Positions 16,730-26,568 of a stretch of DNA of 64,000 nt are shown in pieces. The DNA is from Streptomyces amritsarensis (GTDB lineage: Bacteria; Actinomycetota; Actinomycetes; Streptomycetales; Streptomycetaceae): NCBI RefSeq assembly GCF_001953875.1, contig NZ_MQUR01000006.1, positions 27,935 to 91,934 of the forward strand. The letters run 5' to 3'. The notes beneath the pieces are model-generated. The model was given only the letters and a program-made list of their open reading frames with translations, was not told the origin of the DNA and did not search any database. The position numbers and the translations under genes were made by a program. How positions within the stretch are numbered: the first letter of the stretch is position 1; the number at the start of each line of letters is the position of its first letter.

Positions 16730-17997
16730 GAGACCTCCTCCTTCGGCCGGGTCATGACCACGGCGGACTGGAACCCGCCGAAGCCGCTGCCCACGGAGAG
16801 CACGCTGCGCAGTTTCCGCTCCCGGGCGACCTTGGGCACGTAGTCCAGGTCGCATTCGGGGTCGGGCGTCTCGTAGTTGGCGGTCGGGGGCACCACCTGG
16901 TGGACCATGGCGAGGACGCAGGCTGCGAGTTCGATGGCCCCGATGGCGCCGAGGGAGTGCCCCACCATGGACTTGATGGAGGTCATCGGCGTCTTGTAGG
17001 CGTGGTCGCCCAGGACCTTCTTGACCGCCGCGGTCTCGTGGCGGTCGTTCTGCTTGGTGCCCGAGCCGTGCGCGTTGACGTAGTCGATCTCGTGGGCGGC
17101 GATCCCGGCCTGGGCGAGGGCGGTTTCGATGGCCCGGGCCATCTCCAGTCCCTCGGTGGTCAGCCCGGTCATGTGGTGGGCGTTGCCGAAGGTGGCGTAG
17201 CCGCCGATCTCGCAGTAGACGGTCGCACCGCGGGCGCGGGCGTGTTCGAGCTCTTCGAGGACGAGGACGGCGCCGCCCTCGCCGAGGACGAACCCGTCCC
17301 GGTCGGCGTCGAACGGCCGGGAGGCGTGGGCCGGGTCGTCGTTGTTCGGCGAGGTGGCCTTGATGGCGTCGAAGCAGGCCACGGTGATCGGCGATATCGG
17401 CGAGTCCGAGGCGCCGGCGATGCACACGTCCATGCGGCCCTCCGCGATGGCGTGCACGGCGTACCCGATGGCGTCGAGTCCCGAGGTGCAGCCGGTGGAG
17501 ACGGTCTGGACGGGGCCGCGTGCTCCCGTCTGCTCCGCGACGGCGGAGGCGAGGGTGGCCGGCGTGAACGCCCGGTGCAGGTGCCGGCCGGCCAGCTTGT
17601 GGTCCACGTCCCACCAGGAGCCGGACTGGCTGACGGCGACGTAGTCGTGCTCCAGACGGGTGGTGCCGCCGACGGCGGTGCCGAGGGAGACACCGGTCCG
17701 CCAGGCCCCGTCCGAGGTGAGGTCGAGTCCGGCGTCGCGCACCGCCTCGCGGGCGGCGACCAGGGCGAACTGGATGTACCGGTCCGCGCGGGCCGTCTCC
17801 TCGTCGTCGAGGCCGTGCGCGGCGGGGTCGAAGTCGACCTCCGCGGCTATCCGGGAGCGGAATCCCTTCGGGTCGAAGAGGCTGATGGCCCGCGTCGCCG
17901 TACGCCCGTTGGCCAGCAGGTCCCAGAAGTCGCGGACGCCGATGCCGCCGGGCGCGACGACGCCCACTCCGGTGACGGCCACCCGCCGGCGGGTCAC
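16726..17997 (-). CDS. Ketosynthase alpha subunit, spore pigment
   Basis: A 423-aa type II PKS KS-alpha. The active-site Cys is in [18 protein letters not shown] (near residue 173), and the catalytic histidines are in [11 protein letters not shown] and [12 protein letters not shown]. It catalyses decarboxylative condensation of malonyl units on the ACP. GTG at 17997 overlaps the cupin TGA by 4 bases, and its own stop overlaps the CLF start, so cupin, KS-alpha and CLF form one coupled block. Gene order and the neighbouring cupin and SchA/CurD genes identify the spore-pigment (whiE-type) rather than an antibiotic cluster. Confidence 0.95.
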   Translation of the reverse strand: MTRRRVAVTGVGVVAPGGIGVRDFWDLLANGRTATRAISLFDPKGFRSRIAAEVDFDPAAHGLDDEETARADRYIQFALVAAREAVRDAGLDLTSDGAWRTGVSLGTAVGGTTRLEHDYVAVSQSGSWWDVDHKLAGRHLHRAFTPATLASAVAEQTGARGPVQTVSTGCTSGLDAIGYAVHAIAEGRMDVCIAGASDSPISPITVACFDAIKATSPNNDDPAHASRPFDADRDGFVLGEGGAVLVLEELEHARARGATVYCEIGGYATFGNAHHMTGLTTEGLEMARAIETALAQAGIAAHEIDYVNAHGSGTKQNDRHETAAVKKVLGDHAYKTPMTSIKSMVGHSLGAIGAIELAACVLAMVHQVVPPTANYETPDPECDLDYVPKVARERKLRSVLSVGSGFGGFQSAVVMTRPKEEVS

Positions 17998-18437
17998 GAG
18001 ATCGCTCCTGTACGGTCCGGCGGCTGCTCCCATGCGGTTCCCTCCGGGTTCGGGGCCTGCTCGGTGTCCACGTGTCCCAGCTCGGGGCGCGGGGCGAGGG
18101 GGCCGAGGTGGAAGACCATGCGTGCTTCGGTGTCCCCGACGTTGCGGAAGCGGTGGCGGGTGTTCAGGGGGACGAGGAGTCCCTGGTCGGTGCGCAGCGG
18201 GTGGGGTTCCCCGTCGAGGTCGACCTCCAGCCGGCCGCTGACGACGTACACGAACTCCTCGGAGTACGGGTGGTAGTGCTCGGCGATCGACTCTCCGGGG
18301 GCCATGATGGCCAGCCCCATGAAGCCGCTGGTCGAGCCCACCGAGGTCGGGGTGAGTACGGCCCTCAGGTCGCCACCGCGCCGGCGGTTGGGCGGCGTCT
18401 CGCTCAGGTCCACGATGCGTGGGCGCTGTTGGGTCAT
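17994..18437 (-). CDS. Cupin-domain protein (WhiE-ORFII-like)
   Basis: A 147-aa single cupin. Metal-ligand motif 1 reads [20 protein letters not shown] near residue 53 and motif 2 includes [15 protein letters not shown]. Such proteins occur in spore-pigment clusters between the SchA/CurD gene and KS-alpha; they may assist cyclisation or oxygenation, but the reaction is not defined. ATG at 18437 is preceded by GGAGGCACCCACC. It is coupled to KS-alpha by a GTGA overlap. Confidence 0.92.
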   Translation of the reverse strand: MTQQRPRIVDLSETPPNRRRGGDLRAVLTPTSVGSTSGFMGLAIMAPGESIAEHYHPYSEEFVYVVSGRLEVDLDGEPHPLRTDQGLLVPLNTRHRFRNVGDTEARMVFHLGPLAPRPELGHVDTEQAPNPEGTAWEQPPDRTGAIS

Positions 18438-18524
18438 GGTGGGTGCCTCCTGGCGTGTGGGGAGAGCCTCGACGGAGATCGGGAAGGTGGGGGTCGGGGA
18501 GGTGGGGCCGGCGGCCCCGGGGGA

Positions 18525-19622
18525 TCAGGACTGCGCGGGTGCCCGGCGGTCGGTGATGAGGTTCATGGTGTGGTGCGCGGCGCGACCCCGCCCGCCGGAC
18601 GCGACCGTCAGCCGGTCGAGCACCGCGGCCTTGCGGGGGCCCGAGACGCCGTAGACGGTCTCGGGGTCGGCCTTCAGCGGGCCGCGCACGTCGATCAGCC
18701 GGACGACGATGTCGTCGCGCTGGAAGATGCTGCTGCTCCGAACGGGGCTCGTGGGCCGGCGTGCGGCCGCCTCGTCCTGCCGGGCGAGGAACCTGGCGAG
18801 CGCCTGGCCGCAGCCGGGCTTCGCGGGGTAGTAGATCGCGTGCCGCTGCACCTCGTCGGACTCGGGTTCGGGCGCGGCGATGTGGTGGACGGCCGGGACG
18901 GCGGCGCGCATGAAGAACATGCGGGCCGATTCCGGGTCGCCGAGGTCGCGGTCCTGTTCGAGGTAGGGGTTGATGGCCTCTTCCACGGCGCGTACCTCGG
19001 GCTGTTCCGAGACGTGCCGCAGGGCCGCCATCAGGTCGCCCTGGACCTCGACCGTCCGCACCACCCGGTTGCCGTGCATGAACAGCGAGGTGCGGCACAG
19101 GCGGGTGTGGTCGTCGACGCGGGCCGCCGGGGAGGCGTAGCTGGAGAGGATGGCCGCGACGTCCTTCTCGCTGCCCGGCTTGACGGTGAAGGTGAGGGCG
19201 TGGCGCACGATGCCGGCGCCCAGGCGGGGCGTGGCCTGCAGGCGCGCCGTGGCCGGGCGGGACGCCTGGTCGTAGCCGCGGCCGGTCTCGCGCAGGACGG
19301 TGAACTTCAGCGGGCGCATGGAGCGGGCGCACGCGCCGAGCGGCCGTACCTGTTCGGCGTGGTGCTCGCTGTTGACCCAGGCGAGGTACTGCGGGGCGCT
19401 CTCCCACTCGCTCGTGATGAGCCACTGCGAGGGGTTCTCGAAGGACTGGCACAGCTGGTCGCTGATGTGGCCCGGGACCGACGCGATGTCGTTGCGGAGC
19501 TTTTCGTACGCCTCGAAGAACCGCTGCTGGGTCCCCTCGTGGAGATCCATCAGAAGGACGACCCGGAGCATGGAGCCGTCGAAGGCTGACTGCGACACCC
19601 GTTCGGACAGGGTGGTTGTCAT
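18525..19622 (-). CDS. SchA/CurD-domain protein (WhiE-ORFI-like), first gene of pigment operon
   Basis: A 365-aa protein. The N-terminal 110 residues look like a dimeric alpha/beta barrel monooxygenase-type (ABM) domain ([20 protein letters not shown], then [17 protein letters not shown]). The remainder matches the SchA/CurD type found only in spore-pigment clusters, with [20 protein letters not shown] and repeated half-domains. Its exact role is unknown. It is the promoter-proximal gene of the minus-strand operon and diverges from the FAD hydroxylase. AAGGAG lies 7 bp before the ATG. Confidence 0.9.
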   Translation of the reverse strand: MTTTLSERVSQSAFDGSMLRVVLLMDLHEGTQQRFFEAYEKLRNDIASVPGHISDQLCQSFENPSQWLITSEWESAPQYLAWVNSEHHAEQVRPLGACARSMRPLKFTVLRETGRGYDQASRPATARLQATPRLGAGIVRHALTFTVKPGSEKDVAAILSSYASPAARVDDHTRLCRTSLFMHGNRVVRTVEVQGDLMAALRHVSEQPEVRAVEEAINPYLEQDRDLGDPESARMFFMRAAVPAVHHIAAPEPESDEVQRHAIYYPAKPGCGQALARFLARQDEAAARRPTSPVRSSSIFQRDDIVVRLIDVRGPLKADPETVYGVSGPRKAAVLDRLTVASGGRGRAAHHTMNLITDRRAPAQS

Positions 19623-19897
19623 CTACTCACTCCTTCATGAGGGGGTGGAGATCCATCGCGTACGGACCCCTCGTCCGTCACCGGTGGCCTCTGCCCGGGC
19701 CGGCGGCCGCCTCGCCGGGGAAGGACAGGCCGGCGCGTCCCGGGGGGAGCCGCTGTCGCTCATCGTCATCCGGGGAGGGGCGTACCGCTACATGTCGGGA
19801 TCAAGCGGGTGACAACCGGCGAATCAACTGGGCCTCATCCCGGATCGGGGGCATAAAGAGTCCACTCCCCCACACAGAAAACAGGAGCCCGCAGCTG
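19623..19897. promoter_or_regulatory. Divergent promoter region of the pigment cluster
   Basis: This 275-bp gap drives the pigment operon leftward and the FAD hydroxylase rightward. In the known whiE cluster these two promoters are developmentally regulated, the hydroxylase one by a late sigma factor. No convincing consensus could be fixed by eye; GGTGAC near 19808 and GCATAAAGAG near 19850 are noted only as candidate elements. Confidence 0.5.
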
Positions 19898-21532
19898 ATG
19901 GAAGACAACGCCGATGTTCGCGTACCGGTTCTCGTCGTGGGCGGCTCCCTCGTGGGCCTGTCCACCTCGCTTTTCCTGAGCCGCCACGGAGTGAGGCACC
20001 TGCTGGTCGAGAAGCACTCGGGTACCTCCCCGCACCCGCGCGGCCGTGGCATCAACGCCCGGACGATGGAGCTGTACCGCACAGCAGGGGCGGAGCACGC
20101 GATCCGCCGGGCGGCGTCCGTACTGGAGGGAATTCAGGGCATTCTGCAGGCGCGGTCGCTGACCGACGCCGCCGACCACAACTGGCTCATCAAGTCCATC
20201 GACCCGTCCGGCGCGCTGGCACGTTTCAGCCCGACCGAGTGGTGCCTGTGCAGCCAGAACAACATCGAGCCGGTGCTGGCCGAGCAGAGCCGGGCGCAGG
20301 GCGCCGACATCCGCTTCGGCAACGAGCTGATGAGCTTCGACCAGGACTCCACCGGGGTGAACGCCGTGGTGAAGGACCGCACGACGGGCGAGCACATCAC
20401 GGTGCGCGCGGACTTCCTCATCGCGGCGGACGGCCCGCGCAGCCCCGTCCGCGAGCAGCTGCGGATCCCCCAGACGGGTAACGGCGAGCTGTTCCACAAC
20501 GTGAGCGTCACCTTCCGCTCGGAGCGGCTGGTGCAGGTGCTGGGCGACCTGCGCTTCATCGTCTGCTACCTGATGCGCCCGGGTGCCGACGGGGCGCTGC
20601 TGCCGGTGGACAACGACACGCAGTGGGTCTTCCACGCCCCCTGGCACCCGGACCAGGGCGAAACCCTGGAGGACTTCACCGACGAGCGGTGCGTGGACCA
20701 GATCCGCGAGGCGGTCGGCGTACCCGACCTGGACGTGGAGATCGGCGGGAAGGCACCGTGGCACGCGGCCGAACGGGTGGCCGAGCGGTATGCGTCCGGA
20801 CGGGTGTTCCTCGCCGGGGACGCCGCCCACGAGATGTCGCCCACGGGGGCATTCGGCTCCAACACGGGCATCCAGGACGCGCACAACCTGGCGTGGAAGA
20901 TCGCCGCGGTGCTGAACGGGTCGGCGGGCATCGGGCTGCTCGACACCTACCAGGCCGAGCGGCTGCCGGTGGCCAGGGCCACGAGCGAGCGGGCGTCGGC
21001 CCGCTCGGCCGAACACAGCCACCCGGGGTACGTGCCTCCGCCCACCATGGGCGGCGGCCCGGGCAGCGGTGTCCTCACGACGGCGATGGCCTACTGCTAC
21101 ACGCAGGGCGCGCTCGTCGGCGGCGACCCTGATCGGCCCGTCATCCCCGAGACGCTGCAGTCGATGGGCGACACCGGGACCCGGGCCCCGCACATGTGGC
21201 TGACCAGGGCCGGTGAGCGGATCTCCACCCTGGACCTGTACGAGCGTTCCTTCGTGCTGCTCAGCGGTGCGGGTACGCCGTGGCAGGCGGCCGCGGAGCA
21301 GGTGGCCCGGGAGCTGAAGGTGCGCATGGACGCGTACACGATCGGCTCCGGGCCGGGTGCGGACCTGGTCCCGGCGGGCGGTGCCCCCTGGACCGAGGTC
21401 CACCGGCTGGGCGCCGACGGCGCCGTGCTCGTGCGCCCCGACGGTTTCGTCGCCTGGCGCTCGGAGGGCGCCGCGGCCGATCCGGCGGCGGCGTTGCGCG
21501 AGGTCCTCTCGACGGTGCTGCGCCGGGCGTGA
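19898..21532 (+). CDS. FAD-dependent aromatic polyketide hydroxylase (WhiE-ORFVIII-like)
   Basis: A 544-aa class A flavoprotein monooxygenase. The dinucleotide motif VLVVGGSLVGLSTSLFLSRH starts at residue 11, the DG motif is in IAADGPRSPVREQL near residue 175, and the GD motif GDAAHEMSPTGAFG is near residue 306. A C-terminal thioredoxin-like domain (residues 430-544) is present, as in other polyketide hydroxylases. It probably tailors the spore pigment. It is divergent from the operon, as in S. coelicolor whiE. ATG at 19898 has GGAG somewhat far upstream (about 12 bp). Confidence 0.93.
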   Translation: MEDNADVRVPVLVVGGSLVGLSTSLFLSRHGVRHLLVEKHSGTSPHPRGRGINARTMELYRTAGAEHAIRRAASVLEGIQGILQARSLTDAADHNWLIKSIDPSGALARFSPTEWCLCSQNNIEPVLAEQSRAQGADIRFGNELMSFDQDSTGVNAVVKDRTTGEHITVRADFLIAADGPRSPVREQLRIPQTGNGELFHNVSVTFRSERLVQVLGDLRFIVCYLMRPGADGALLPVDNDTQWVFHAPWHPDQGETLEDFTDERCVDQIREAVGVPDLDVEIGGKAPWHAAERVAERYASGRVFLAGDAAHEMSPTGAFGSNTGIQDAHNLAWKIAAVLNGSAGIGLLDTYQAERLPVARATSERASARSAEHSHPGYVPPPTMGGGPGSGVLTTAMAYCYTQGALVGGDPDRPVIPETLQSMGDTGTRAPHMWLTRAGERISTLDLYERSFVLLSGAGTPWQAAAEQVARELKVRMDAYTIGSGPGADLVPAGGAPWTEVHRLGADGAVLVRPDGFVAWRSEGAAADPAAALREVLSTVLRRA

Positions 21533-21547
21533 CCACCCACGCCCCTC

Positions 21548-21577
21548 GTCCGCCGGCCGTGCGCGCGGCCGGCGGAC
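21548..21577. terminator. Bidirectional hairpin
   Basis: A 12-bp perfect stem (GTCCGCCGGCCG at 21548-21559, complement at 21566-21577) with a 6-base loop lies between the stop codons of the convergent FAD hydroxylase and carboxylase epsilon-like genes. It can serve both. Confidence 0.7.
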
Positions 21578-21582
21578 GGGGT

Positions 21583-21822
21583 TCAGCGGCAGGTCCAGCA
21601 GCCTGCCCAGCAGCCGGCGTAGGGGTGGACGGTACGGCGGCGGCCCGAGCCGCTGCCGACCCCCTTCCCGGCGCCGCCCGTCGCGCCGCGGTCACGGGCG
21701 CGATCGAGGGACGTCCGGTTCGCGTAGCAGGCGACGACGACCGCGATCGCGGCCAGTTCCTCCGGGGCGGCGACGCCCTTCTCCACACGCAGCAGGCTCG
21801 TTATCGGAACATCGTTCGACAT
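21583..21822 (-). CDS. Acyl-CoA carboxylase epsilon subunit-like protein
   Basis: A 79-aa protein. LLRVEKGVAAPEELAAIAVV at residues 10-29 closely matches the N-terminal signature of actinobacterial acyl-CoA carboxylase epsilon subunits (PF13822), which stabilise AccA/AccB complexes that make malonyl- or methylmalonyl-CoA. The typical tail ends in W-R; here it is Gly-rich and ends in AGCWAGCWTCR, with unusual Trp/Cys repeats. Epsilon genes also occur in aromatic polyketide clusters, so a malonyl-CoA supply role for the pigment is a reasonable inference. GAGG precedes the ATG. Confidence 0.7.
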   Translation of the reverse strand: MSNDVPITSLLRVEKGVAAPEELAAIAVVVACYANRTSLDRARDRGATGGAGKGVGSGSGRRRTVHPYAGCWAGCWTCR

Positions 21823-22058
21823 CGGCACGGCCTCTCTCACGGGGGCTGCGCGTGCGCCCTTTTGCGTCGCGAGGGGCTGACCGGCTCGGCATCGACGCGG
21901 GCGGCACACGGGTGGCTCGGCGCGCTGACGGGACGTGTTCCGCGTGCGCGAACCGGCCTGTGGGGTCCTGTCGGATCTCAAGGACTCCTGTCGCGACCGA
22001 CGGTACAAGCGCCCGGCGGACGCGGCATGCCGAGTCCGCCGCGGCCGGCGGGACGGCC

Positions 22059-22277
22059 GTGAGCGGCCACCAGCCCCTGCTCTGCCGGGGGTGCGCCGGC
22101 CACCTGTACGCCGTCTGCACGACGGACCACACGGGTGGGAACAAGGTCGGGCAGTGGGAGGTCGACCACGAGATGCCCGTGTCGTGCCCGCTAGCGGGGC
22201 TGCTGCCGCTGACCGGGCGCGGTGTCTGCGTCCACGACCTGCCCGGAGCCGAGGAGGTGTTGGGGCCGCGCCGCTGA
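22059..22277 (+). CDS. Small Cys-rich hypothetical protein, 72 aa
   Basis: A possible gene starting at GTG 22059. The product has CRGCAGHLYAVC near the N-terminus and two more cysteines (VSCPLAG and GVCVHD), a spacing that could bind zinc. No signal peptide or helix-turn-helix is visible, and the ribosome binding site is weak (GGGA). It is followed by a strong bidirectional hairpin, which supports transcription in this direction. No family was recognised and the reality of the gene is moderate. Confidence 0.45.
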   Translation: MSGHQPLLCRGCAGHLYAVCTTDHTGGNKVGQWEVDHEMPVSCPLAGLLPLTGRGVCVHDLPGAEEVLGPRR

Positions 22278-22305
22278 AGTCCGGCGGATTGGGCCACACG
22301 GGTGA

Positions 22306-22343
22306 GTTCCGTCCGCCGCGGCGATCGCCGCGGCGGACGGAAC
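22306..22343. terminator. Long perfect palindrome, bidirectional terminator
   Basis: Two 17-bp arms flank a GATC centre (22323-22326), a perfect palindrome over 38 bp lying between the convergent small Cys-rich gene and sbcC. The stem would be extremely stable and most likely ends transcription from both sides. Confidence 0.75.
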
Positions 22344-22378
22344 GTGTCAGGGGCCGGTACCCGCAGGGCGAGAGGGTG

Positions 22379-25300
22379 TCACTGCTCCGCGCCGGTCAGC
22401 TGGGCGAGGGTCGAGCCGGTGGTCGTCTTGCGGATGTGGAGGCGGTGGGTGATGCGCCGGCGGAGTTCGGGGACGTGGCTGATGACCCCGACCGTCCGGT
22501 CGTGCGCGCGCAGGGAGTCCAGGACGTCGAGGACCTTGTGGAGGGTGTCCTCGTCGAGGGTGCCGAAGCCTTCGTCGATGAAGAGGGTGTCGAGGGCCTG
22601 GCCGCCCGATTCGGCCGTGACGACGTCGGCCAGTCCGAGGGCGAGGGAGAGGGAGGCGAAGAACGACTCGCCGCCGGAGAGGGTGTCGGTGTCGCGCTCC
22701 TTGCCCGTCCAGGAGTCGGTGATCTTCAGGCCGAGGCCGGAGCGGGCTCCGTGCGAGGCCCGGCCGTCGGAGTGCACGAGGGTGTAGCGGTGGTCCGACA
22801 TGCGGGTGAGGCGGGTGTTGGCGGCGGTGACGACCTCTTCGAGGCGGGCGGCCAGGACGTAGGCCTCCAACTGCATGCGCAGTGAGTTCCCGGGCGAGGT
22901 GCCGTTGACCAGGCCGTGCAGGTGGTCGACGGTGCGGTGGGCGTCTTCGGCGGGTTCGAGGTCCCCGACGCGGGTGGTGAGCCGGGCCAGCAGGTCGGCG
23001 AGGGCACGGGCGCGTGTGGCGGCGTGTGCGGCTCGGGCGGCCGCGCCGGTGTGGCGGGCGGTGGCGGCGTCGAGTCGCCCGGTGGCTTCGCCGGGGTCGG
23101 CGGGCGGCAGGGCCGCGGCCGCGGCGATGTCGGGTTCCTGCAGGCGTGCGGCGGCCACGGCGCGCTGTTCGCGCCACTGGTCGATCTCCGCTTCAAGGGT
23201 GCGGATCTCCTCGTCGGAGCGCTGGGCCCGTGCGGCGGCCTCCAGGGAGTCGAAGCCGGCCGAGTGGGCGGCCTGCTCCGCCGCTCGCCTCGACTCCTCG
23301 TGTTCGGCGGCCGTCCGCGCCGTGTCGCCGCAGTGTTCGGCCGCGGTGGTGAGGTGGTCGGCCGTCCGGGTGAGCCGCGTGATGCGCCGGGCGAGGGTGG
23401 GGTCGTCGGCGCGGGCGCCGGTGATCTTCCGGTCGAGGTCCTCGATCCGGTGCGCGAGTGCCTCGTGGGCGGCGTCGGCGGCGGCGAGCCGGGTGGCCGC
23501 CGCGGTCCTGGCCTCGTCGGTCTGGGCGTGCCGGTGTTCCAGCGCGACGAGTTCCTCGGCCGCCGGCCCGCTGTCGGCCGCGGCTTCGAGGGCTGCTGCC
23601 AGGAGGTCCCGCAGCGTGGCGCGTTCGGCGGTGAGGACGGCCAGGGCGGTGTCCCCGCCCGCCTCGCCGCGGGCCGCCGCCGCCAGCTGGAGGAGGTCCT
23701 GCAGGCCGTCCCGGAGAGCGCGCTCGGTGTCCTGGGCCTGCGCGTGGCGGGTCTCGGCCTGCTTCTCGTCGGCGGCCGTGGGCTGGTCGGGGTGCGGGGC
23801 CGCCGGGTTCGGGTGGACGGGTGAACCGCAGACCGCGCAGGGCTCGCCGTCTTCGAGCCCGAGGGCGAGTTCGGCGGCCATGCCGTCCGTGCGCCGGCGC
23901 CGGATGTCGATGTGTTCCCGCGCGGCTTCGCTCGTCGTGTTCCGGGCCGCCGCGAAGGCCTGCTCGGCCGCGCCGATCTGCTCGACGTGCGCGTCCCGGC
24001 GTTTCGCCGCGTCGACGCGGGCGTCGAGGAGATCCAGGGCGGTGGCGTGCCGGCGGCCGGCCTCCTCCGCGGTGCGTGCGGCGTCGAGGCGGGCGCGCAG
24101 CTCCGTACGGCGCTGCGGCGCCTCGGCCAGCCAGGCTTCGGCGTCGTCGAGGTCCTGGGCGAGTTCCTGGCGTTCGTCGTCCAGTTTCCGCAGGTCCGTC
24201 GTGTGCTGCTGGAGGGAGGCCTCGTCGGGCAGGAGTGCCTGCAGTGCGCCGATGTCGGCGCGCAGGCGCTGCCCGGCCCGGGTGAGGTCGGCGGCGGCGA
24301 GCACCGCGTGCTCGGGGCTCAGGGCGGCACGGGCCCGGCGCTCGTCCTCCAGCGCCCGGGCGTGCTGTTCGGCGGCGGTGGTCGCGGCTTCCAGGAGGGG
24401 GGCGAGCTTCTGCCCCTGCTGGGCCTCCTGGCGTTGCCGGCCGAGGTCGGCCTGCCGGTCCGTCTGCTCGTCGAGGGCCTTGAGCCGGTCGTGGGCCTGG
24501 CGGTGGGCTTCCTGCCGGGAGGCGAGGTCGTGCACGGCGCGTTCGGCGTCTCGGAATGCGGCCAGCTCCTCCTGCGCCTGTCCGGCGGCGGCGGCCGCGT
24601 CGCGTTCGCGGGTGACGGCCTCGGCGTGCAGGGCGGTCGCCCAGGCGAGGGCGGGGCCGGTGAGGGTGGCGGGGTCGGCGGCGACCGGGGCGCCCTCGTG
24701 CGGCTCGAGCTCCTCCCCCGCTTCCTGCTGGATGCGCTCGGTCAGGTGCACGACGGACGTACGGGCCTCGTCGCGCTGCTGGGCGAGGGCGTTCTTCCGT
24801 GCGGCCAGCCAGTTCTCGACGGACCCGAACCGGTGGGTGTGGAAGAGCTTGCCGAGCAGGTCCTTGCGGTCGGAGGCGCTGGCGCGCAGGAATTTGGTGA
24901 ATTCGTTCTGCGGCAGGAGCACGACCTGGCAGAACTGCTGCCGGCTCATCCCGAGCAGCGTCTTGATCTCGTCCGCGGCTTCCCTGTGGGACCTGCTCAG
25001 GGCCTCCCAGTGGCCCTGTCCCGAGGGGCCCGGGGACCATTGGCTGAGGTGGGTCTCGGCCGGCTGCTGGGTGGTTCCCCCTCCGCGGACCTTGGGCTTC
25101 TGCTGGGCGGGAACCCGTCGGATCCGCAACCGTTTGCCGGCGAGGGTGACTTCGAGCGTCACCTCGGTGAGGAGGCCGGCGGGGGCGTGGTCGCTGCGCA
25201 GCTGGAGTTTGCGGTCGGTGGGGGGCTCTCCGTAGAGGGCGACGCAGATGGCGGCGAATAGGGTGCTCTTGCCGGCTCCGGTGTCTCCGTGCAGGAGGAA

Positions 25301-25390
25301 CAGTCCGTCGCGGGTCAGGGCGTCGAAGTCGACGGTGTGGGTGCCGGCGAAGGGGCCGAACGCCTGTAGGCGCAGGGTGTGCAGGCGCAT
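22379..25390 (-). CDS. sbcC: SbcC, exonuclease subunit (Rad50-like ATPase)
   Basis: About 1003 aa, typical SbcC length. Walker A GDTGAGKST is at residues 35-43 after MRLHTLRLQAFGPFAGTHTV; two long Ala/Glu/Arg-rich coiled coils flank the zinc hook CAVCGSPVHPN near residue 495; the ABC signature LSGGESFFASLSLALG and Walker B DTLFIDEGFGTLD are near the C-terminus. With SbcD it forms an ATP-dependent nuclease that opens hairpins and processes double-strand ends. The ATG overlaps the SbcD stop (TGATG), so the pair is translationally coupled. The frame is open far upstream, but the true start is the M of MRLHTL at 25390. Confidence 0.95.
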   Translation of the reverse strand: MRLHTLRLQAFGPFAGTHTVDFDALTRDGLFLLHGDTGAGKSTLFAAICVALYGEPPTDRKLQLRSDHAPAGLLTEVTLEVTLAGKRLRIRRVPAQQKPKVRGGGTTQQPAETHLSQWSPGPSGQGHWEALSRSHREAADEIKTLLGMSRQQFCQVVLLPQNEFTKFLRASASDRKDLLGKLFHTHRFGSVENWLAARKNALAQQRDEARTSVVHLTERIQQEAGEELEPHEGAPVAADPATLTGPALAWATALHAEAVTRERDAAAAAGQAQEELAAFRDAERAVHDLASRQEAHRQAHDRLKALDEQTDRQADLGRQRQEAQQGQKLAPLLEAATTAAEQHARALEDERRARAALSPEHAVLAAADLTRAGQRLRADIGALQALLPDEASLQQHTTDLRKLDDERQELAQDLDDAEAWLAEAPQRRTELRARLDAARTAEEAGRRHATALDLLDARVDAAKRRDAHVEQIGAAEQAFAAARNTTSEAAREHIDIRRRRTDGMAAELALGLEDGEPCAVCGSPVHPNPAAPHPDQPTAADEKQAETRHAQAQDTERALRDGLQDLLQLAAAARGEAGGDTALAVLTAERATLRDLLAAALEAAADSGPAAEELVALEHRHAQTDEARTAAATRLAAADAAHEALAHRIEDLDRKITGARADDPTLARRITRLTRTADHLTTAAEHCGDTARTAAEHEESRRAAEQAAHSAGFDSLEAAARAQRSDEEIRTLEAEIDQWREQRAVAAARLQEPDIAAAAALPPADPGEATGRLDAATARHTGAAARAAHAATRARALADLLARLTTRVGDLEPAEDAHRTVDHLHGLVNGTSPGNSLRMQLEAYVLAARLEEVVTAANTRLTRMSDHRYTLVHSDGRASHGARSGLGLKITDSWTGKERDTDTLSGGESFFASLSLALGLADVVTAESGGQALDTLFIDEGFGTLDEDTLHKVLDVLDSLRAHDRTVGVISHVPELRRRITHRLHIRKTTTGSTLAQLTGAEQ

Positions 25391-26568
25391 CAGACGGCCT
25401 CCTTCTCCTGGGCGTTGATGCGGGACCCGTCGACCGCTTCCCGCAGGAGCGCGCTCTCCTCGTCGGTGGGCCCGGTGCCGCGCACGGCGGTGATGAAGTC
25501 GTGGGTGATGTCGAGGTCGCCCCGGCCCCGCATGCGTTCGCCGTAGGAGGTGGTGGCCTGGGCGGGAAGGGAGGCGGGCGTGTGCTCGATGTGCAGGGTG
25601 TGGGGGAAGCGCTGCTTGAGCCGGGCCATCGGCTCGTAGGGGTGCGCGGTGTCGGTGAGGGTGACGTGCAGCCAGGCCTCGGCCATGGCCTCCTGGGCCG
25701 GGTCGGTCAGCAGGTCCTCCAGGCGGCCCGTCAGGCGGGCCAGGGGAAGCCGCAGGTCCGGCGGTAACGCCGTGCGGGTCACGGTGGGCTCGGCGCTCCC
25801 CGGCAGGTCGACGAGCGTCAGCGACTTGTCGTGTCCGGCTTCGGAGAAGGAGTAGGCCAGCGGGGAGCCGCTGTAGTGGACGCGGTCGGTGACCCGTTGG
25901 GCGCGGTGCAGGTGGCCGAGGGCGGTGTAGTCGATGCCGTCGAAGACGCGGGCTGCGGCGTCGGCAACGCCGCCGACACTGATGTCGCGTTCGCTGCCGG
26001 TGACGTCGGCCGGGCTGCCGCCGGCGGTGATGAAGGCGTGGGCGAGGACGACGGAGCGGGTGCCTGCGGGTCGTGTGGCGAGGTCGGCGCGGATGCGGTC
26101 CAGGGCGGAGGTGAGCACGGCCTGGTGGGAGGCCGTCTCGGCGCCCAGTTGGGTGTGTACGAGAGTGGGCTCGAGGTAGGGCACCGCGTAGACGGCGACG
26201 GGTCCGTCGGCGTCCTCGAGGAGGATCGGGGTGTCGAGGTCGGCCGGATCGGTCCGCAGGTGCACCCGGGCCCGGGCCAGCAGCCGCGCTCCCACGCCCA
26301 GCCGGTGGGCGGAGTCGTGGTTCCCGCTGATCATGACGGTGGGTATGTCCAGGTCCGCCAGCTGGTGCAGGGCGTCGCTGAACAGGCGCACGGCGTCGAG
26401 GCCGGGAATCGCCCGGTCGTAGACGTCGCCCGCGACGAGCAGCGCGTCCACCTGCTCGGTCCGGACGGTTGCGCAGATGTGGTCGAGGACTTTGCGTTGG
26501 GCGTCGATCAGGTCTACTCCGTGGAACCGGCGGCCCAGGTGCCAGTCCGAAGTGTGCAGGAACCTCAT
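25390..26568 (-). CDS. sbcD: SbcD, exonuclease subunit (Mre11-like)
   Basis: A 392-aa metallophosphoesterase. Metal-binding motifs are HTSDWHLGRRFHG (residue 4), VAGDVYDRAIP, SGNHDSAHRLG and VLAHAFI, followed by GLGHLHRAQ-type GH..H ligands (YTALGHLHRAQ). It partners SbcC in end processing and recombination repair. ATG at 26568 (MRFLHTSDWHL) is the family start; the frame extends upstream to 26718 with low-complexity residues and is rejected. Its TGA overlaps the sbcC start. Confidence 0.95.
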   Translation of the reverse strand: MRFLHTSDWHLGRRFHGVDLIDAQRKVLDHICATVRTEQVDALLVAGDVYDRAIPGLDAVRLFSDALHQLADLDIPTVMISGNHDSAHRLGVGARLLARARVHLRTDPADLDTPILLEDADGPVAVYAVPYLEPTLVHTQLGAETASHQAVLTSALDRIRADLATRPAGTRSVVLAHAFITAGGSPADVTGSERDISVGGVADAAARVFDGIDYTALGHLHRAQRVTDRVHYSGSPLAYSFSEAGHDKSLTLVDLPGSAEPTVTRTALPPDLRLPLARLTGRLEDLLTDPAQEAMAEAWLHVTLTDTAHPYEPMARLKQRFPHTLHIEHTPASLPAQATTSYGERMRGRGDLDITHDFITAVRGTGPTDEESALLREAVDGSRINAQEKEAV

